The notes under the pieces: generated by a model
Told to the model about the DNA's origin: nothing
Seen by the model: the letters and a program-made list of their open reading frames with translations, nothing else
Database searches by the model: none
Part shown: positions 23,457 to 36,283 of the stretch, piece by piece
How the letters are laid out: each line of letters begins with the position of its first letter
How positions within the stretch are numbered: the stretch's first letter is position 1
DNA from: Hordeum vulgare subsp. vulgare
Lineage: Eukaryota > Streptophyta > Magnoliopsida > Poales > Poaceae
Direction: 5' to 3'
NCBI RefSeq assembly: GCF_904849725.1
Contig: NC_058523.1
Span: 341,227,948-341,291,947, forward strand
Length of the DNA: 64,000 nucleotides
Translations under genes and position numbers: made by a program

Positions 23457-25137
23457 ATGTCTGAAAACACTAAATTGTGTGAGTTCTCTAATACTAATAA
23501 AAATGATTTTATTAGTACTCCAATTGCTCCCGCCACTAGTCCGGATTCATATGAAATTAATGCTGCCTTGTTGAATCTTGTTATGGAAGAGCAATTTTCC
23601 GGCCTTCCTAGTGAAGATGTCGCATCCCATCTTAATACCTTTATTGAGTTATGCGATATGCAAAAGAAGAAAGATGTGGATAATGATATGATTAAATTGA
23701 AGCTATTTCCATTCTCATTACGAGATCGAGCAAAAACTTGGTTTTCATCTTTACCCAAAAATAGTATTGATTCATGGAACAAGTGTAAAGATGCCTTTAT
23801 TTCCAAGTATTTTCCACGTGCTAAGATTATCTCTCTCCGTAATGATATCATGAATTTTAAGCAACTAGCATGAACATGTTGCACAATCTTCGGATAGAAT
23901 AAAATTGATGATTAGAAATTGGCCCGCTCATGGCCTAAGTCTTTGGATGATTATACAAATTTTCTATGCTGGTTTGAATTTTGCTTCTAGAAATATCTTG
24001 GATTCAGCCTCTGGTGGAACTTTTATGGAAATCACATTAGGAGAAGCTACAAAATTCCTAGATAATATCATCACAAATATTTCTCAATGCCACACTGAAA
24101 GGTCACCAACTAGTAAAAAAGTGCATGCTATAGAAGAAATTAACTCTTCGAGTGCTAAGATGGATGAGTTAATGAAGTTGTTTGCTAGTAAAAGTGCTCC
24201 TATAGATCCAAATGATATGCCTTTTTCTTCCTTGATTGAGAATAGCAATGAAAATTTGGATGTTAATTTTGTTGGTAGGAATAATTTTGGTAACAACAAT
24301 GCTTATAGAGGTAAATTTCATCCTAGGCCTTTTCCTAGTAATCCCTCTAATAATTTTGGCAATTCCCACAACAATGCTCATGGAAATTATAATAAAATAC
24401 CCTCTGATCTTGAGAGTAATATTAAAGAGTTTATTAATTCACAAAAGATTTTCAATGCTTCCATAGAAGAAAAACTGCTTAATATTGATGACTTGGCTAG
24501 GACTGTTGATAGAATGTCTCTTGATATTGATGCTTTGAAATTGAGATGTGTTCCTCCCAAGATTAATATGGATGAAACTCTGAAAGCTATGCGTGTTTAT
24601 ATAAATGAAAGTAAAGAAAGAACCGCCCAAATTCTTGCTAGACATGAATGGCTTAAAAAGGCGTGTTCCCGTGATGAGAATCATGAAGATCTTAAAGTGC
24701 TTGGTGTGACTCTTATTGAATCCTTGTTTTCTAATGTCAATCTTAATGATGATGGGCTGGATGTGAATCCACTTTGGTTGAGAAACGCCCCCAATGATTC
24801 AGACTCTATTTATCTTGATGTTAAAAATACTAAAAGTGGAGTAGAGGATATCAAAACTTTGAATAGTGATGAAATTACTACTTTGGATTTCAAGGAATTT
24901 CATTATGATGGTTGCTCTTTGATTGAATGTATTTCCTTGATGCAATCCATGCTAAACTCTCCACATGCTTATATCCAAAATAAGGCTTTTACCAAACATA
25001 TCATTGATGCTATGATGAAATCTCTTGAAGAGAAACTTGAGTTGGAAATATCTATTCCTAGAAAACTTCATGATGAGTGGGAACCTACTACAAAAATTAA
25101 TATTAAAAATTATGGATGCCATGCTTTGTGTGATTTG
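23457..25137 (+). pseudogene. Gag polyprotein of element F, one frameshift, C-terminus cut by CACTA insertion
   Basis: ATG at 23457 opens residues MSENTKLCEF; the leader upstream is non-coding. The first 138 codons include a Retrotrans_gag-like region (SHLNTFIELC, KLFPFSLRDRAKTWFSSLP, SWNKCKDAFISKYFP). At about 23871 a stop appears, and the same gag domain resumes in another frame (from about 23874), which points to one small indel. The second part runs open to 25137, with an Asn-rich stretch (about 24270-24400) and a long linker leading to the protease. The CACTA transposon starts at 25138. An uninterrupted frame crosses into the CACTA and the Copia LTR (to 25422), but those last codons are not gag. 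Confidence 0.85.
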
Positions 25138-25387
25138 CACTACTGGAAAACAGTTTTTTGCCATCTGCTGCTTCTTTGCCGTCTGCTGGCTGATGGCAAA
25201 GACCCTCTTCCCAGGAAGGTCACCAGGTGTGGAAAGATGGTGTGCGCTGGTCCAGATCGCTCGACGGGTTCTTCCCAGGCGCCCCGCACGAGGGGTGGTA
25301 CTTCCCTTCCACCCCTATCTCTCCGTAGAGCCTTGGCAGACAGTCTGTCGACACCACCCGTGGGTTCTTCTTCGTCGGCGGCATTGC
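25138..25387 (+). other. CACTA left end, subterminal repeats and start of exon 1
   Basis: Terminal CACTACTGGAAAACAG, then mixed-orientation TTTGCCATCTGC / TTTGCCGTCTGC / GATGGCAAAG repeats to about 25205. An ATG at 25237 opens a Ser/Pro/Arg-rich frame that reaches the Copia insertion at 25388 and continues in the same frame after it at 33912, so this is probably the start of the transposase exon 1. Confidence 0.65.
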
Positions 25388-27219
25388 TGTTGGAAATATG
25401 CCCTAGAGGCAATAATAATTAGTTATTATTATATTTCTTTGTTCATGATAATCGTTTATTATCCATGCTATAATTGTATTGATTGGAAACACAATACTTG
25501 TGTGGATACATAGACAAAACACTGTCCCTAGTAAGCCTCTAGTTGACTAGCTCGTCGATCAAAGATGGTCAAGGTTTCCTGGCCATAGGCAAGTGTTGTT
25601 ACTTGATAACGGGATCACATCATTAGGAGAATCATGTGATGGACTAGACCCAAACTAATAGACGTAGCATGTTGATCGTGTCATTTTGTTGCTACTGTTT
25701 TCTGCGTGTCAAGTATTTGTTCCTATGACCATGAGATCATATAACTCACTAACACCGGAGGAATGCTTTGTGTGTATCAAACTTCGCAACGTAACTGGGT
25801 GACTATAAAGATGCTCTACAGGTATCTCCGAAGGTGTTCGTTGAGTTAGTATGGATCAAGACTGGGATTTGTCACTCCGTGTGACGGAGAGGTATCTTGG
25901 GGCCCACTCGGTAATATAACATCACACACAAGCCTTGCAAGCAATGCAACTTAGTGTAAGTTGCGGGATCTTGTATTATGGAACGAGTAAAGAGACTTGC
26001 CGGTAAACGAGATTGAAATAGGTATGCGGATACTGACGATCGAATCTCGGGCAAGTAACATACCGAAGGACAAAGGGAATGACATACGGGATTATATGAA
26101 TCCTTGGCAGTAAGGTTCAAACGATAAGATCTTCGTAGAATATGTGGGATCCAATATGGGCATCCAGGTCCCGCTATTGGATATTGACCGAGGAGTCACT
26201 CGGGTCATGTCTACAGAGTTCTCGAACCCGCACGGTCTGCACACTTAAGGTTCGAAGTTGTTTTATGCATATTTGAGTTATATGGTTGGTTACCGAATGT
26301 TGTTCGGAGTCTCGGATGATATTACGGACGTCACGAGGTTTTCCGGAATGGTCCGGAAATGAAGATTGATATATAGGATGACCTCATTTAGTTACCGGAA
26401 GGTTTTCATGCATTACCGGAAAAGTTTCGGGCTCATCGGTAGTGTACTGGGAGTGCCGGGAGGGGTGCCGGGGACCATCAGAAGGGGTGTCACGCCCCAA
26501 GGGGTCTCATGGGCTATGGGAAGAGATAAACCAACCCCTAGTGGGCTGGAATAATTTCCCACTAAGGCCCATAAGGTTTGAGACGGAAAAAACACAAGGT
26601 GGAAAGAGTTTCCAAGTGGGAAGGTGGAATCCTACTCCAAGTAGGATTGGAGTAGGACTCCTCCACCTCAAATTTCGGCCAAACCTTGAGGGTTTGAGGC
26701 TGCCTCCTCCCCTCCCTCCCTCCTATATATAGTGGGGTTTAAGGGCTGATTTAAGACAACTTTTGCCACGGCAGCCCGACCACATACCTCCACGGTTTTA
26801 CCTTTAGATCGCGTTTCTGCGGAGCTCGGGCGGAGCCCTGCTGAGATTAGATCACCACCAACCTCCGGAGCGCCGTCACGCTGCCGGAGAACTCATCTAC
26901 CTCTCCGGCTCTATTGCTGGATCAAGAAGGCCAAGATCATCATCGATCTGTACGTGTGCTGAACGCGGAGGTGCCGTCCGTTCGGCACTAGATCGGAGCG
27001 GATCGTGGCACGGATCGTGGGACGGTTCGTGGGACCGTTCGCAGGGCGGATCGAGGGATGTGAGGACGTTCCACTACATCATACGCGTTTCTTAACGCTT
27101 CTGCTGTGCGATCTACAAGGGTACGTAGATCGGAAATCCCCTCTCGTAGATGGACATCACTATGATAGGTCTTTGTGCGCGTAGGAAATTTTTTGTTTCC
27201 CATGCGACGTTCCGCAACA
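25388..27219 (+). repeat. 5' LTR of the Copia element
   Basis: TGTTGGAAATATGCCC start, ...GACGTTCCGCAACA end. TATA box TATATATA at 26724-26731, so transcription should start about 30 bp later. It is 3.7% diverged from its partner. Confidence 0.93.
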
Positions 27220-27220
27220 G

Positions 27221-27232
27221 TGGTATCAGAGC
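27221..27232 (+). other. Primer-binding site of the Copia element
   Basis: TGGTATCAGAGC, one base after the LTR, complementary to the 3' end of initiator tRNA-Met. Intact. Confidence 0.9.
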
Positions 27233-28255
27233 TAGGTTCATGCGTAGATGTAATCTCGAGTAGAACACAAAAGTTTTTGTGGGTGGCGATGTGCGTTTTT
27301 CTGCCCTCCTTAGTCTTTTCTTGATTCCGCGGTATTGTTGGATCGAAGCGGCTCGGACCGACATTACTCGTATGCTTACGAGAGACTGGTTTCATCGCTA
27401 CGAGTAACTCCGTTGCTCAAAGATGACCGGCGAGTGTCGGTTTCTCCCACTTTAGTTGAATCGGATTTGACCGAGGAGGTCCTTGGATGAGGTTAAATAG
27501 ATATTCATACATCTCCGTTGTGGTGTTTGCGTAAGTAAGATGCGATCCTACCAGATACCCATGGTCACCACGTAAAACATGCAACAACAATTAGAGGACG
27601 TCTAACTTGTTTTTGCAGGGTATGCTTGTGATGTGATATGGCCAACGATGTGATGTGATATATTGGATGTATGAGATGATCATATTGTAATAGTTAATAT
27701 CGACTTGCACGTCAATGGTACGGCAACCGGCACGAGCCATAGGGTTGTCTTTAAACTAACGTTTGTGCTTGCAGATGCGTTTACTATATTGCTAGGACGT
27801 AGCTTTAGTAGTAATAGCATGAGTAGCACGACAACCCCGATGGCGACACGTTGATGGAGATCATGGTGTGACGTCGGTGACAAGAAGATCGTGCCGGTGC
27901 TTTGGTGATGGAGATCAAGAAGCACATGATGATGGCCATATCATGTGACTTATGAATTGCATGTGATGTTAATCCTTTATGCACCTTATCTTGCTTAGAA
28001 CGACGGTAGCATTATGAGGTGATCTCTCACTAAAATTTCAAGACGAAATTGTGTTCTCCCCGACTGTGCACCGTTGCGACAGTTCTTCGTTTCGAGACAC
28101 CACGTGATGATCGGGTGTGATAGACTCAACGTTCACATACAACGGGTGCAAAACAGTTGCACACGCGGAACACTCGGGTTAAGCTTGACGAGCCTAGCAT
28201 GTGCAGACATGGCCTCGGAACACATGAGACCTAAAGGTCGAGCATGAATCGTATA
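27233..28255 (+). other. Copia untranslated leader
   Basis: About 1 kb between PBS and the first gag-like residues, with no coding content. A long leader is usual for BARE/Angela elements. No packaging signal can be identified by eye. Confidence 0.55.
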
Positions 28256-31200
28256 GTTGATATGATTAGCATAGAGATGCTTACCACTGAAACTATTCTC
28301 GACTCACGTGATGATCGGCCTTGAGATAGTGGATTTGGATCATGTACCACTCAAATGACTAGAGAGATGCACTTTTTGAGTGGGAGTTCTTAAGTAATAT
28401 GATTAATTGAACTAATTGTCATGAACATAGTCTAATGGTCTTTGCGAATTACGATGTAGCGCAGAAGGCTTATGTCCTTAATGCACCACTCAGTGTGCTG
28501 CACCTCGAGCGTCGTCTATGGATGTTGTGAACATCCGACATACACGTTTCTGATGAATACGCGATAGTTCGGTGCAAAATACTTAATGGCTTAGAAGCGT
28601 GGCGCCGAAGACGTTTTGAAACGTCACGGAACATGAGTGATGTTCTAAAGAGATGAAATTGTGATTTCATGCTTGTGCCCTTGTTAAGAGGTATGAGACC
28701 TCCGACAAGATTCTTTGTCCATGAAGTAAAGAAGAAAAACTCAATCATTGAGCGTGTGCTCAGATTGTCTGAGTACGACAATCGCTTGAATCAAGTGGGA
28801 GTTAATCTTCCAGATGAGATAGTGATGGTTCTCCAAAGTGACTGCCACCAAGCTGTGAGAGCTTTGTGATGAACTATAACATATCAAGGATAGATACAAT
28901 GATCCTTGAGAGATTCGTGATGTATGACACTGCGAAAGTAGAAATCAAGAAGGAGCATCAATGGTTGATGGTTAGTAAAACCACTAAGTTTCATGAAAGG
29001 CAAGGGCTAGAAGGGATACTTCGTGAAACAGCAAAACAGTTGTTGCAGTAATGAAGAGACCCAAGTCTAAACCCAAACCCGAGACTAAGTGCTTCTGTTA
29101 TGAGGGGAACGGTCACTGAGGCGGAGCTACCCTAGATGCTTGGTAGATAAGTAGGCTGGCAAAGTCGAAAGTAGTATATTTGATATACTTGATGTTGATG
29201 TGTGCTTTACTAGTACTCCTAGTAGCGCGAGGGTATTGGATACCGGTTCAGTTGCTAAGTGATTGGTAACACGAAATGAAAGCTACGGAATAAACGGAGA
29301 CTAGCTAAAGGAAAGGTGACGATACGTGTTGGAAGTGTTTCCAAGGTTGATATGATCAAAGGTCGCACGCTCCCTCTATCATCGGGATTGGTGGTGAAAC
29401 CCAAATAATTGTTATTTGGTGTTTGCGTTAAGCATGAACATGATTGGATCGTGTTTATTGCAATACGATTATTCATTTAAAGAGAATAATGGTTACTCTA
29501 TTTGCTTGAATAATCACCTTCAGTGGTTTATTGAATCTCGATCGTAGTGTTACACATGTTCATGATATTTGTGCCAAAAGATACGAGGTAATGATGATAG
29601 TACCACTTACTTGTGGCACTGCCGCTTGAGTCATGTTGGTATAAATTGCATGAAGAGGCTCCATGCTGATGGATCTTTATACTCACTTGATTTTGAATCA
29701 CTAGTGACATGCAAATCATACCACATGAGCAAGGCCTTGTTTTCATTGAGATGAAACAAGATAGTAACTTGTTGGAAGTGATACATTTTGATGTATGCAG
29801 TCCAATGGGTGCTGAGGCACGCAGTGGATATCATTATGTTCTTCAATGACGATTTGAGCAGATACAAGAGTATTTACTTAATGAATCACAAGTCTGAAAT
29901 ATTGAAAGGTTCAATTCTGTTTCAGGAGTGAACTTCGTCGTAACAAGAGGATAAACTGTCTACGATATGATCATAGAAATGAATATCTGAGTAACGAGTT
30001 TTGGTACGCAGTTAAGACAATGTGAAAATTGTTTCGCAGTTCATGCCACCTGGAACACCATAGTGTGATGATGTGTCTGAACGTCTTAGCCACGCCCTAT
30101 TTGGTATGGTGCATACTATGATGTCTATTATCGAATTACCACTATCGTTTATGCGTTATGCATTAGAGACAACCACATTCACTTTAAATAGGGCACCGCG
30201 TATTTCCGTTGAGATGACACAGTATAGACTAAGGTTTAGAGAAATCTAAGCTGTCATTTCTTGAAAGTTTGGAGCTGCGATGCTTATGTGAAAAAGTTTC
30301 AGTCTGATAAGCTCAAACCCAAAGCGGATAAATGCATCTTCATAAGATATCCAAAACAGTTGGATACATCTCCTATCTCAGATCCGGAAGCAAAGTGTTT
30401 GTTTCTAGAAACGGGTTCTTTCTTGAGGAAAGGTTTCTCTTGAAAAAATTGAGTGGGAGGGTGATAGAACTTGATGAGGTTACTGAACGATCACTTTGAC
30501 TAGTGTGTAGCAGGGCACAGGAAGTTGTTCCTGTGGCGCCTACACCAATTGAAGTGGAAGCTGATGATGGTGATCATTGAGCTTCGGATCAAGTTACTAC
30601 AAACCTCGTAGGTCGACAAGGTCGCGTACTACTACAGAGTGGTATGGTAAACCCGTCTTGGAGGTCATATTGTTGAGCAACAGTGAACCTACGAGTTATG
30701 GAGAAAGCAATGGTGGGCCCTGATTCCGACAAATGGCTGGAAGCCATGAAATCCGAGAGAGGATCCATGTATGAAAGCAAAGTGTAGACTTTGGAAGAAC
30801 TACTTGATGGTCATAAGACTATTGAGTAAAGATGGGTCTTTAAAAGGAAGACAGACGATGATGGTGATAAGTCACTATTGAGAAAAGCTCGACTTGTCGG
30901 AAAGATGTTTCCGACAAGATCAAATAGTTGACTATGATGAGACTTTCTCACTCGTAGCGATGCTAAAAGTCTGTTAGAATTATGTTAGTAGTTGCTGCAT
31001 TATTTATGAAATGTTGCACATAGGATGTCAAAACATTGTTTCCTCGACGGTTTCCTTGAGCAAACATTGTATCTGATACAACCAGGAGGTTTTGTCGATC
31101 CTAAGGATACTAGCAAGTATGCAAGCTCCAGCGATCCTTCAATGGACTGGTGCAAGCATCTCGGAGTTGGAATATACACTTTGATGAGATGATCAAAGAT

Positions 31201-32060
31201 TTTGGGTTTGTACAAGGTTTATGAGAAACTTGTATTTCCAGAGAAGTGAGTGGGAGCACCATAGAATTTCTGATAAGTATATGTGGTTGACATACTGTGG
31301 ATCAGAAGTAATGTAGAATTTCTGTAAAGCATACAAGGTTGTTTGAAAGGAGTTTTCAAAGGAGTACCTGGATTGCGCTACTTGAACGTTGGGCATCAAA
31401 GATCTATGGAGATAGATCGAAAGCGCTTAATAGAAGTTTCAACAAGATGCATGCCTTGACAAGTTTTGAAGGAGTTCAAAATAGATAGGCAAAGAAGGAG
31501 TTCTTGGTTGCGTTGTGAGGTGTGAATTTGAGTAAGACTCAAAACCCGACCCCGATAGAATGAAGAGAATAGACGAAGGTCGTCTTCTATGCCTTGGCCG
31601 TAGAATCTGAAGTATGCCATATTGGGTACCGCACCTGATGTGTGCCTTGACTCAAAGTCTGTTGAGAGGTACAGAGAGTGATCCATGATTGAATCACTAG
31701 CAGTGGTCAAAATTTATCCTTAGTAACTGATGGACTAAGGAATTTTTTCGATGATGGAGGTGGTTAAAAAGTACGTCGTAAAGGGTTACGTCGATGCAAG
31801 CTTTGACACTAATCCAAAAAACTATGAGTAGTGAAACGGATTCGTATAGTAGAGTAGATATTTGGAGCATTTCCGAATAGCACGTAGTAGAAGCATCTAT
31901 AAGATGACATAAAGATTTGTAAAGAACGCACGGATCTGAAAGTTTCAGAACCGTTGACTAAAACCTCTCTCACGAGCAAGACGTGATCAGACCCCAGAAC
32001 TATATGGGTGTTGGATTCGTTGAAATCACATGGTGATGTGAACTAGATTATTGACTCTAG
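28256..32060 (+). pseudogene. Copia gag-pol relic, many stops and frameshifts
   Basis: Gag remnants include VNLPDEIVMVLQS (28800-28840) and AKVEIKKEHQWLMVSKTTKF (28936-28995), followed by a degraded zinc knuckle (CFCYEGNGH near 29090, last Cys lost). An integrase HHCC remnant (LWHCRLSHVG ... CKSYHMSK) lies at 29605-29735. The integrase C-terminal region (CDAYVKKFQSDKLKPKADKCIFI) is at 30275-30345, and RT/RNase H pieces continue to about 32000 in shifting frames. Stops occur throughout every frame. Order and motifs match BARE/Angela polyproteins. No product can be made. Confidence 0.85.
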
Positions 32061-32074
32061 TGCAAGTGGGAGAC

Positions 32075-33906
32075 TATTAGAAATATGCCCTAAAGGCAAT
32101 AATAATTATTTATTATTATATTTCTTTGTTCATGATAATCGTTTATTATCCATGCTATAATTGTATTGATTGGAAACACAATACTTGTGTGGATACATAG
32201 ACAAAACACTGTCCCTAGTAAGCCTCTAATTGACTAGCTCGTTGATCAAAGATGGTCAAGGTTTCCTGGCCATAGGCAAGTGTTGTTACTTGATAACGGG
32301 ATCACATCATTAGGAGAATCATGTGATGGACTAGACCCAAACTAATAGACGTAGCATGTTGATCGTGCCATTTTGTTGCTACTGTTTTCTGCGTGTCATG
32401 TATTTGTTCCTTTGACCATGAGATCATATAACTCACTAACACCGGAGGAATGCTTTGTGTGTATCAAACATGGCAACGTAACTGGGTGACTATAAAGATG
32501 CTCTACAGGTATCTCCGAAGGTGTTCGTTGAGTTAGTATGGATCAAGACTGGGATTTGTCACTCCGTGTGACGGACAGGTATCTCGGGGCCCACTCGGTA
32601 ATAGAACATCACACACAACCCTTGCAAGCGATGCAACGTAGTGTAAGTTGCGGGATCTTGTATTACAGAACGAGTAAAGAGACTTGCCGGTAAACGAGAT
32701 TGAAATAGGTATGCGGATACTGACGATCGAATCTCGGGCAAGTAACATACCGAAGGACAAAGGGAATGACATACGGGATTATATGAATCCTTGGCACTGA
32801 GGTTCAAACGATAAGATCTTCGTAGAATATGTGGGATCCAATATGGGCATCCAGGTCCCGCTATTGGATATTGACCGAGGAGTCACTCGGGTCATGTCTA
32901 CATAGTTCTCGAACCCGCAGGGTCTGCACACTTAAGGTTCGACGTTGTTTTATGCGTATTTGAGTTATATGGTTGGTTACCGAATGTTGTTCTGAGTCTC
33001 GGATGAGGTTACGGACGTCACGAGGGTTTCCGGCATGGTCCGGAAACGAAGATTGATATATAGGATGACCTCATTTGGTTACCGGAAGGTTTTCATGCAT
33101 TATCGGAAAAGTTTCGGGCTCATCGGTAGTGTACTGGGAGTGCCGGGAGGGGTGCCGGGGAGCATCAGAAGGGGTGTCACGCCCCAAGGGGTCTCATGGG
33201 CTATGGGAAGAGATAAACCAGCCCCTAGTGGGCTGGAATAAGTTCCCACTAAGGCCCATAAAGTTTGAGAAGGAAAAAACACAAGGTGGAAAGAGTTTCC
33301 AAGTGGGAAGGTGGAATCCTACTCCAAGTAGGATTGGAGTAGGACTCCTCCACCTCATATTTTGGACAAACCTTGAGGGTTTGAGGCTGCCTCCTCCCCT
33401 CCCTCCCTCCTATATATAGTGGGGTTTTAGGGCTGATTTGAGACAACTTTTGCCACGGCAGCCCGACCACATACCTCCACGGTTTTACCTCTAGATCGCG
33501 TTTCTGCGGAGCTCGGGCGGAGCCTTGCTGAGATTAGATCACCACCAACCTCCAGAGCACCGTAACGCTGCTGGAGAACTCATCTACCTCTCCGTCTCTC
33601 TTGCTGGATCAAGAAGGCCGAGATCATCGTCGAGCTGTACGTGTGCTGAACGCGGAGGTGCCGTCCGTTCGGCACTAGATCGGAGCGGATCGTGGGACGA
33701 ATCGCGGGACGGTTCGTCGGACGGTTCACGGGGCGGATCGAGGGACGTGAGGACGTTCCACTACATCAACCGCGTTTCTTAACGCTTCTGCTGTGCGATC
33801 TACAAGGGTATGTAGATCGGAAATCCCCTCTCGTAGATGGACATCACCATGATAGGTCTTCGTGCGCGTAGGAAATTTTTTGTTTCCCATGCGACGTTCC
33901 CCAACA
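32075..33906 (+). repeat. 3' LTR of the Copia element
   Basis: 1,832 bp, starts TATTAGAAATATGCCC (two changes in the first five bases) and ends ...GACGTTCCCCAACA. TATA box TATATATA near 33411. Confidence 0.93.
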
Positions 33907-36283
33907 ATTGCCCACTGGGAGAGGTGCTGGTCGGGTAGGGAAGAAGGGGAAGGGTACAGGGAGAGGTGGTGGCCGCGGAAGATCCAGGAGGACTGTTGAG
34001 CCGTCCTCGCCACCACCACCAGCTCATTCACCAGAGCATAGGACTACTATGGTCGACCCGTTTGCGGAGGAGTCTACGGGGACTCCGTTCTAGGAGCATG
34101 TTGTTGACGGGCATTTGTCGCATGAGACTCCGGTCAAGGAGCAGCCTCGGGTCGAGGTGCATTGGACCCACGAGAATACGGTTCCGGAGGCTTCACCCGA
34201 CGTGGAGAGGCCCGGATGGGAGACCTGGCCGGATCGTACCGAGTTGCCGGATTGGACTGAGGGTCCGGGTGGCTCAGGGGGCGGGGATGGCGGAGATGAG
34301 CTTACGGATAGTGAGGGCGATGTGCAGGTGGATGGGGCCACGGTGTACAAGCATGGTAGTACACGTCTCCCGGTCGCGCTAGCTACCCACGAGAAGAGGC
34401 CGGTGATTAAACCTGAAGGAGATAGGTAAGTACATTTACTCTTTTTTTAGCTTTTGCCTTCAAGTTTATTCAAATATATAATGCGTTGACCTTATCATAC
34501 TGCAGGGGATGGGTACACCCTCTTGGAGTCCGCAGGCCGAACTCCGTCCTTGGTGTGCTTTGCCGGACAAATTTCCCGGGGTTTGTCACGTAGCCTCGTG
34601 AGGGTCAGGTTCCTATACTAGGATTTTCCTGGGAGCACTACCAAGCTGCGCAGGCCCCGCCGGAGGAGATTATAGATGGTGTCTTGTGCCACACGAGGGC
34701 CGAGATGGTGATCAAGAGCTTTTGGGTAAATTATCCTTCTACAAAATCTAAAATTAACAATATAGCTAATTATTGTACTAATCGGTGTTTTCACGTTTGA
34801 TTGCAGACCTTCTATAGGTGTGAGGATGGATATGAGGAGGAGGCGGCCAGGGTTCTCGAGGCCGAGTGTAGGCGGTTACTACAGAACTTGCGCCACGAGG
34901 CTCGACCGTAGGCTATTCGAGATTACTGCGCCACGCGTGGTATTAAGAAGCAGAAGAAGGATTGCCGCGGAAAGTTTCTCAAGAAGGAGCAATACATGAA
35001 GGTAATTACCTATTCTTAAGTCCTTCTATGTAGTTTTCTTGATTTCATTCATAGGCGTAGCACTGAAAATTCTTTCTAATAACTTACAGGTGCCCCCGAG
35101 ATGGTGTGCGGATAAGATGGATTGTTGGGAGGCGTTGGTTGATGAGTGGTGCACAGGCAGCTGGCGAGCCGTCCACGATAATGCGAAGGATCGGCGTAGC
35201 CAAATGGTTGGTGTGCCACATCATCAAGGCAGCGCCAACTTACTTCAGTTCGGACGAAACTGGGTATGTGATTTGCTTCACGATTCATGCAATTCATTCT
35301 TGATGCTAATATTTTGTTCCTCTCTTTTAGGCGCATCACAATAAGACGGAGATGCCACACTTGTTCGACCTTTATGGCATGGCCCATATTGCCTCGTACA
35401 AGAAGGCGAAGGCATTCTCTGAGTCTGACCTGGATGATCCCAATAACTTCACCAACATATCATCCCACCAGAAGCTCGTGGCATACAGGGACGCGGGGAA
35501 GGCTACGAAAGGGGATGACTTTAACCCTAGCCAGGAACTTTTGGATCCAGAGCTGGTGATGATATCTGGTGGCGGGAGGCCCCATGGCTCGATAGCCATT
35601 GGAGATGGGATAATACGTTGTCCACTCACTCTCCCGAAGATCAAGGCGCACCAGTCAAGCAGCTGTCCTGAGATAATGCGTCGTCCACGGCCAGTCGAAC
35701 TTGCCATCGAGGTTAGTTGTATCGACTAAGAACACTTTCATCCATTTCATTATGTGTGTCACCATAGATAATTACTATGGTAATGAGGAATGGTGTTTCA
35801 GCCTGCTCTTCAAAAAGAGAGATTAGCAAACCAGGCTGCTCTTGAGAAAGAGAGATTAGCAAGCCAGGCTGCTCTTGAGAAAGAGAGATTGGCAAGTCAG
35901 GCTGCTCTTGATGATAGGGATCAGACCACGACACGATTGATTGAGGAGGAGAGGTCCCGGAATGAGGCGGGTCAACGAGCCCTGTACGAGCTTTTTGTGG
36001 TAAGTTTTTTTTCACATTAGCCAAATCATGTGTGTAATGTCTGTTTCATTACTAACTAATACGACCCACTCTTCAGGGTCTGTGCGAGAAGAACGGTCAA
36101 GTCCCTCCGCCGATGCCCTCCTTCTCTTCGATTGGCATGGTGAGTTTCATTATAAACTAGTATTAATAATTGAGTGTCATCATGCTAACTGAGACATTGC
36201 AAAATATCTATTCTAGAGAATAACTCCCGAGCGGCATCGCGCGAACCTTCTCCAGGTGTTTCTCCTCCTTGATGACCACTACG
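33907..36283 (+). pseudogene. CACTA TnpA-like (Transposase_24) gene, exons 1b-8, with nonsense codons
   Basis: Intron-exon structure is readable from GT/AG sites in frame: exon 1 to 34435, then 34506-34732, 34807-35001, 35090-35263, 35331-35711, 35802-35999, 36077-36139 and 36217-36283. Exon 1 is Gly/Arg- then Pro/acidic-rich. Exons 3-5 carry the En/Spm family core: AIRDYCATRG, FLKKEQYMK, VPPRWCADKMDCWEALVDEWC, DRRSQMVGVPHHQGS, ISGGGRPHGSIAIGDG. Exon 6 is a coiled coil with three nearly exact 10-residue repeats (ALEKERLASQ). In-frame TAG codons interrupt exon 1 (after GTPF), exon 2 (after GFVT) and exon 3 (after HEARP). In the family this protein binds subterminal repeats; this copy looks inactive. 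Exon 1 is also split by the Copia element. Confidence 0.8.

Larger units (their letters stand above)
25388..33906 (+). mobile_element. Angela/BARE-type Copia element, full length but coding-dead
   Basis: 8,519 bp with the duplication ATTGC on both sides (25383-25387; 33907-33911). Two LTRs of exactly 1,832 bp (25388-27219 and 32075-33906), PBS TGGTATCAGAGC at 27221, PPT-like GTGCAAGTGGGAGAC before 32075. By eye I count about 68 mismatches between the LTRs (about 3.7%), with no net indel. The 3' LTR starts TATTAG instead of TGTTGG. The interior (4,855 bp) has recognisable gag, integrase and RT pieces but is full of stops and frameshifts. Confidence 0.93.

Noticed and set aside
23905..25422. 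A 505-codon frame that could be read as one protein
   Set aside because: It joins three unrelated DNA elements: gag of F up to 25137, CACTA end to 25387, then the Copia LTR. The last about 95 codons are accidental read-through.
27221..27232. tRNA-like sequence
   Set aside because: TGGTATCAGAGC here and at 62785 is a retrotransposon primer-binding site; no cloverleaf follows.
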